Shown here in pieces: positions 59,345-64,000 of a DNA stretch of 64,000 nucleotides; within the stretch, counting starts at the first letter, position 1; each line of letters opens with the position of its first letter. Origin of the DNA: Hymenopus coronatus. Lineage: Eukaryota; Arthropoda; Insecta; Mantodea; Hymenopodidae. Position numbers and translations under genes: made by a program. A model generated the notes under the pieces. It had not been told where the DNA came from and did not search any database. It saw nothing but the letters and a program-made list of their open reading frames with translations. The stretch covers positions 372,799,132-372,863,131 of the forward strand of contig CM060900.1 of the NCBI GenBank assembly GCA_030762935.1. Reading direction: 5' to 3'.

Positions 59345-61220
59345 TAGTACATATGTACATAAAATGAAAATAGTAGCTAGAGAAGGTATTGTTTTCAACT
59401 CAAAAATTTGATGTCAAGATTTTGCCATAAATGTATGTTTTGAGGTTCCCTGATAAAAAAATTAAATAAAGGTCGGTCAATATGTGTGTGCTTTGTTTGC
59501 ATGCAGTACAACTCAAAAACAAAACGACCATTAAATATCAAACTTGGTGTTTATGTCAAGTGTCTTCCAAGGATGCAGCATGAAGATTTTCAGGAAAAAT
59601 AAATAAATAAATAATAAATGTTATTGTTGTTCAACTTGTACAGCAATGGACATCAAATTACAATACAGTATAGACATCAAATTATAATACAGTATAGACG
59701 TCAAATTATAATACAGTATATTCAGTTTCAAGAAATTCATTAATAGTATAAACAGGATTATTCACTAGCAGCTTATATAATCTTGCTTTAAAGATATTTA
59801 TAGGTAATTCTTTTTGATCCAACCCCAGCTTGTTGTACATCTTTAATCCCAGAACTACATGAGAGTTATGTGACTTGGTTAATCTTTGATAAGGTATTTC
59901 TATACAAGTACGACTCCTAGTATTATAGTTGTGCACATCTCCCCTAACTGCTAATGTTGAAACATTGTTTCTAACTTACAATAATACATGATAAATATAT
60001 AGGTTAACTACTGTCAAACACTGCATTCTAATTAATAATGGTTTACAATGGTCTAATTTACCTGAGTCAGTGATTATCCTAATAAGTTTTTTCTGTAACA
60101 ATAAAATGTCTTGTACATGTCCACTATTTCCCCATAACAAAATTCCATAAGATATAATACTTTGAAAAAAAGCAAAATATGCATAGTTATTTAAAATTTG
60201 ATTTTTTAGATTCCTGATAAAATAAATAAACCTAGAAAGCCTTGCTGATATATTTTTTATATATGGTTCCCAAGACAATTTACTATCAACAAGAATACCT
60301 AGACATTAAATGGTCTCTATTTCATGATGATTCGGTATATTTCTTAAACCAAAATACATTTCCTGAGTTTTACTTTCATTTAATAGAAAACCATTTGCTC
60401 TGAACCATAAGGAAGCTTGAGAAAGTGTATTTTGTACTAAGGTTTGAAGCGAGTTTAAATCTGCACTTTCATTTAGAAAAATTGTGTCATCAGCGTACAA
60501 CATTGTTGGGGAATTTACAAAAGATGGCGAATCATGTATCATTAATATAAATAGAAAGGGCCCTAACAATCCCCCCCTTCCCCCACAAACTACCCTTTAC
60601 ATGGAAATTTTTTGAAAATTTTGTTTTCCCAAAAATAGCTCTTAACGATTTTGATTAAAATACTGTTTATTAAAGATGTTACATCACAAATAAAATGTAT
60701 ATTTTGAATTTTCTGAGAAGCCTCTGGAGACCTTTTTATTTTGGATGGAATTTGCAGAATTTTGTATAACTGTTAAACCGTAAGAGATAGACAAAAACTT
60801 GTTCTACAACAAATGTAGACTTCATTAAAACACATAACTTATATCATATATGTTTTTCTTGTAGAACTTTACTATTTTTGAGATATTCCTTGTTATATGT
60901 TTCAATTTTAAACTAATTTTTCTCAAATGGGAAGCAACCTTCCGCTTCATCTCTCATTTTACTGCTAGCCATGCAAAGCAAATCAAACCTCAATTGTTTC
61001 ACATATCAATCAGCTTTTAAAGGATTTGACTAGTGATTTAGCTTAGTGGATTCCCTTATTTCTCTTCTATGTACTGGGAAGCAAGTCATAAGACCAATTC
61101 TGATAATTTTTATCTCGATTAGCATGATGTGGATAGAAAAATACAGTATCTTTTGTAAGAATAGTTTGTATATGGAACAGCGATAGAAAGTTATGTAAAT
61201 GGAACACATCAGATTATTTT
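59345..61220 (+). repeat. Rep1 copy R, split by a LINE
   Basis: 59345-59597 ('tagagaaggtattgtttt', 'caaggatgcagcatgaagat', 'tttcagg') and 60568-61220 ('cccccacaaactaccc', 'aaaccgtaagagatagac', 'tgtaaatggaacacatc') are the two halves of one Rep1, interrupted exactly between motifs that adjoin in other copies. Confidence 0.8.
59598..60567 (-). mobile_element. 5'-truncated LINE nested in Rep1, with 24-bp terminal repeats
   Basis: Minus-strand coding from the RT palm onward: LGPFLFILMIHD (block 4, start lost), TMLYADDTIFL (catalytic box), GFLLNESKTQEMYFG, then KLSWEPYIKNIS-type text (SWEPYIKNISARLSRF), SYGILLWGNSG, and the end HNYNTRSRTCIEIPYQRL...INIFKARLYKLL. The 'NYNTRS' C-terminus is common in arthropod CR1/Daphne-like elements. 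Only about two frame breaks, so younger than its host repeat. The stop codon (59706) lies in a 24-bp tandem repeat (x3, 59647-59718) and the tail is TTTA-rich. Confidence 0.75.
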
Positions 61221-61739
61221 TTTTCTTGTACTCACTAGTCCTTCTCATCTTTCTATCCTTGACTGTTTAACACCATACCTCTCCACAGACACTATTTTTA
61301 GGTTTTTTCCTTTCTCTTAGTCTGGTGCATCCTTTAAACTACTTCCTTGAATAATATATCCCCTTATAGTAAATCCTCATATTTCCCCACTGACATCTTC
61401 TACAGACTACAAATCATGTTTTGTCCCTTCCTCCACCAATTCCTATCTTCTTTCTTCTATCCCCTCCCTCCAGCATTGTCTTACTGTTGATATTGCCAGC
61501 TATTCTACCTCTACCTTCTGGTTCCAACATAAGGATATTTCCTGCTGCCTCTTCTTTAGTTTTCCTAAGTCATTGTTTTCATTCTCTTTGTCATGGTTTG
61601 ACCGAAACCAACTGAGTTTTCCTTTGTCAGTACATTGACTCCGTCATTATTCTTTTCTTTCTTCGCTTTTGTAAAATTGCTGTTTCACTTTTCTTTTTGT
61701 GGAAGTTTGTTATATTCATTTATTTGGCGAGTCGATTAG
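61221..61739. other. No gene recognised
   Basis: T/C-rich on the plus strand, short motif-free ORFs. Confidence 0.4.
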
Positions 61740-62545
61740 TTACCCTAAACAACACTTACTTGGGATTTTTGCCAGAACATGTTTCGAAGGACTAGTTTCC
61801 TTCATTTTCAACTGGACATCGACTAATTCCTTGCGGTGAAGCTGGCAATGTTATAAGTGCTGTCTCTGGTGGTGGTTCAATGAACTTGCTAAACACATCC
61901 TTCTGTGGAACGTCAAAATTGAAAACCCTGTTTCAATTCTTTACAATGAAGATGTGGTCCTATGTGGCCAGCCCTTGGTTTCCTGTTGTGTGTTTTAGAA
62001 GTTTTGGATCTAAATTTATATTGTGGTGTTTTGTCCTAAAGTGGGTGGCAACTGCTAATTTTTCCAATTGTTTTTTATTTATATTTCTGAAGTGTTCTTT
62101 GGATCTTGTTTCTAGATTTATTTTTGTTTTTCCAACATAAATCTGATTACAATCCTTGCATTCCATTTTGTATATCCTGATTTTTTTCTTTGCTGGTATG
62201 ACATCCTTGATATTTAAGCTTAATTTATTTTTTATGCTGTGACAGTTTAATGGTGCTAGCTGAATGATTTATTTATTTATTTATTTGACAATTTTTTGAA
62301 ACTTGTTGAATGCCCATGGGTGGTATGTGAATTTCTTGAAGCCCATCTTTTGTTCTGTTGCTGAGAGAGTGGTTGTTTCTTTTAGAAATTTCTTCTTTTT
62401 GGCTAGTTGTATTTTTTTATCCACAAGGGATCTTGTGAAACCATTTTTATTTGCAATTTAGACTGTTTTGTAGTATTCTGCCTTGTATTCATTTTTTTAG
62501 AAGTGGCATGTTAACCAGTCTATGTCTAGGCTATTAAAGATTGCC
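61740..62545 (-). mobile_element. Penelope-like element, 3' part with GIY-YIG endonuclease
   Basis: Minus strand. The linker is EYYKTV..IANKNGFTRSLVDKKI (~62490-62425) and KKFTYHPWAFNKF (~62325). After a frame change comes the endonuclease: IRIYKMECKDCNQIYVGKTK (Y and YVG of the GIY-YIG core), NLETRSKEHF with the catalytic-region Arg and His, and KLAVATHFRTKHHNIN (~62167-62020). The first core block reads RIY instead of GIY/GVY. The 62166-61963 frame is open; the end decays into 'PVENEG..SFETCSGKNP' text near 61800. Penelope-like elements encode RT plus this nuclease; the RT itself is not seen. Confidence 0.75.
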
Positions 62546-63304
62546 TATAATAAGCAGGTAAAAACACATAGTAAGGCAAACCTATGGAAACTTTAGAAAT
62601 GTGTTACATCGATTATTGTTCTAAGTGCACGTACAATTTAACTTTAAATATATCTGCTAGCCAGCAAAAATTTGCCTTCAAATTCATGCAAGCTAGATTC
62701 AGGAGGAACCTCTCCTCAAAAGAAATAGTAAAGTTCTGGATAAATGAATTGAATGCAATACTTTATTTTCCAGTTGCATATTTTGAGGGAAGATTATTCA
62801 AAATGTTTGCAATGTAGAAGTTTAGCCAAGTTTAAGAACTCTTGACCCTTCTGAATTAAATGCTATAATAGTAATGATGTAATAAAGTAATAACATTTTA
62901 CCAATATGTCTGCAATATGCTCCCACCTATGAATCCTCAGTGGCTTCATGTAATGTTGGCTATATTATGGTTACAACATTGCCAGTTGCCAATAAACAAC
63001 TAAAGCTGATTGTGAACAATTCTATTGTGTCTAAAGTTGTAGATAAACCCTGTACATTGTAGTGACTTCCAATAAATAAAACTAATTTACCCTTATTATT
63101 AACAGAAAACACATATGTAATATATAACACATGTGGAATAAATAACCTTCTGACAATATAGCACAAATTGTGAGCTTGCTTGCTACAAAAAGAGAAATGA
63201 AACAGATATAAGCATGATATAACAAAATGCTTTAAAACTATAATGGCTCAATTCATCCAAATGTGTGTTATCCTTGGATACATCACATCGTCAGCATCAT
63301 CGTT
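62546..63304. other. No gene recognised
   Basis: AT-rich. The plus-strand frame 62584-62817 (77 codons) lacks motifs I recognise. Confidence 0.4.
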
Positions 63305-64000
63305 GTCATATCCTTATGTTTCACTCTCTTGTTAACAACAGTTATGACATACGGAGGAGAAATATGGGGGTGGGAACAGACAGGGAATCTGGATCAAGTG
63401 AGGACCCAATTTTTGAAAGGAATTCTGGATGCAGGGAGGGGTACGGCAAACTGCGGAATAATGAGGGAATTTGGGGCACATAGTGAAATGATAGAGTGCA
63501 AAATCAGAGCAGTTAAATATTGGATGAGAATCGTTCACGGAAACCAATCTCTAATTAGGGCAGTCTGCTACCGTGAACAGTTGCGAATGGAAGTTAATTC
63601 GACGTGGGCATCAAAATTAAAGAAAGGGTTGGAAACCATTGGGATGGGAGACATTTGGATGGTGGGGCAGGGAAACAGGAGAATTATATGGAGAAAAATT
63701 AAGAACCGCCTCTGTGATATTGACAGACAGCAAATAATTGCACAATGCACAGAGAAGGTGTCATTAGAAGTACAGTCTGGGCTAAAATCGGAGTGGGGTA
63801 TTGAGCAATACATCAAAACAGGTACCAAACTCATTAGAGAGGGGCTCGCGTGGATTAGACTAGGAGCATGGAGGAGCACGAAAATTTCTGACGAGAATGG
63901 TATGAGAATCTGTCCCATTTGCAAGGAGGAAGAGTCGTGGACTCACATGGTAAGATGTAGGGGTATGGAGGAATGGCGGGAAAAATATTTGCTGCGATTT
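63305..64000 (+). CDS. LINE ORF2 C-terminal part, open to the window edge
   Basis: A frame from 63332 stays open for 223 codons to base 64000 and has no stop in the window. It contains TVMTYGGEIWGWEQ, the 'vmlYGAEIWGW' thumb motif of a LINE type frequent in insects, then LDQVRTQFLKGILDAGRGT, MREFGAHSEMIECKIRAVKYW, and the C-terminal knuckle CPICKEEESWTHMVRC (C-x2-C-x7-H-x3-C, all ligands kept, 63913-63960). The preceding LMFHSLV block (63314-63334) is in another frame, so one shift lies near 63335. The element is 5'-truncated to the left of the thumb; RT and endonuclease are absent. Its 3' end is beyond the window. Best preserved coding sequence here; function as a protein by itself is unlikely. 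Confidence 0.8.

Overview
The window looks like non-genic, repeat-dominated chromosomal DNA from an arthropod, most likely an insect with a large genome. It is AT-rich and dense in microsatellites. It carries R1-type and Jockey-type LINEs, a Penelope-like element, two unrelated hAT transposase pseudogenes, a Tc1/mariner-type element and at least seven tRNA-derived SINE families. Several SINE and LINE tails resemble ones I associate with polyneopteran insects (crickets, stick insects, cockroaches), but that is recollection and the species cannot be named. I found no convincing single-copy host gene, no rRNA or functional tRNA gene, no operon and no CRISPR array. Nearly all coding signal is decayed transposon.

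Layout. 0.5-1.4 kb: a hairpin-shaped Tc1/mariner-like element with TA target duplication. 1.7-2.8 kb: a frameshifted hAT-type pseudogene, followed by two tRNA-SINEs. 3.5-4.7 kb: first copy of an unclassified repeat of about 0.8-1.2 kb, called Rep1 here. 5.0-6.2 kb: GC-richer SINE-like units. 6.65-7.8 kb: a minisatellite split by a 5'-truncated LINE. 8.9-15.7 kb: eight Rep1 copies or fragments, five of them head to tail. 15.7-18.8 kb: another SINE-like unit and unassigned DNA.

18.8-25.98 kb: a 4.6-kb array of AGT and GAG triplets, then a minus-strand R1-like LINE that ends in poly(A) against this array and is bordered on its other side by more (AGT)n. 26.07-27.57 kb: a hAT-Buster/ZBED5-like pseudogene. 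27.6-43.1 kb: more Rep1 copies, two 0.3-kb palindromic MITEs and several SINEs, some nested inside Rep1. 45-55 kb: remains of two Jockey-type LINEs, a Jockey-type ORF1 on the other strand and an LTR-retrotransposon gag. 55-64 kb: homopolymers, tandem repeats, a LINE nested in Rep1, a Penelope-like 3' part with a GIY-YIG domain, and at the right edge the best preserved coding sequence, a LINE ORF open for 223 codons to the last base.

The genes do not work together as a system. The value of the window is its insertion history: Rep1 and the microsatellites form the older layer and SINEs and LINEs are nested in them. The longest open frame (18.8-22.4 kb) follows from the triplet repeat and is not a protein gene. 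Boundaries of decayed elements are estimates by eye, usually good to tens of bases.
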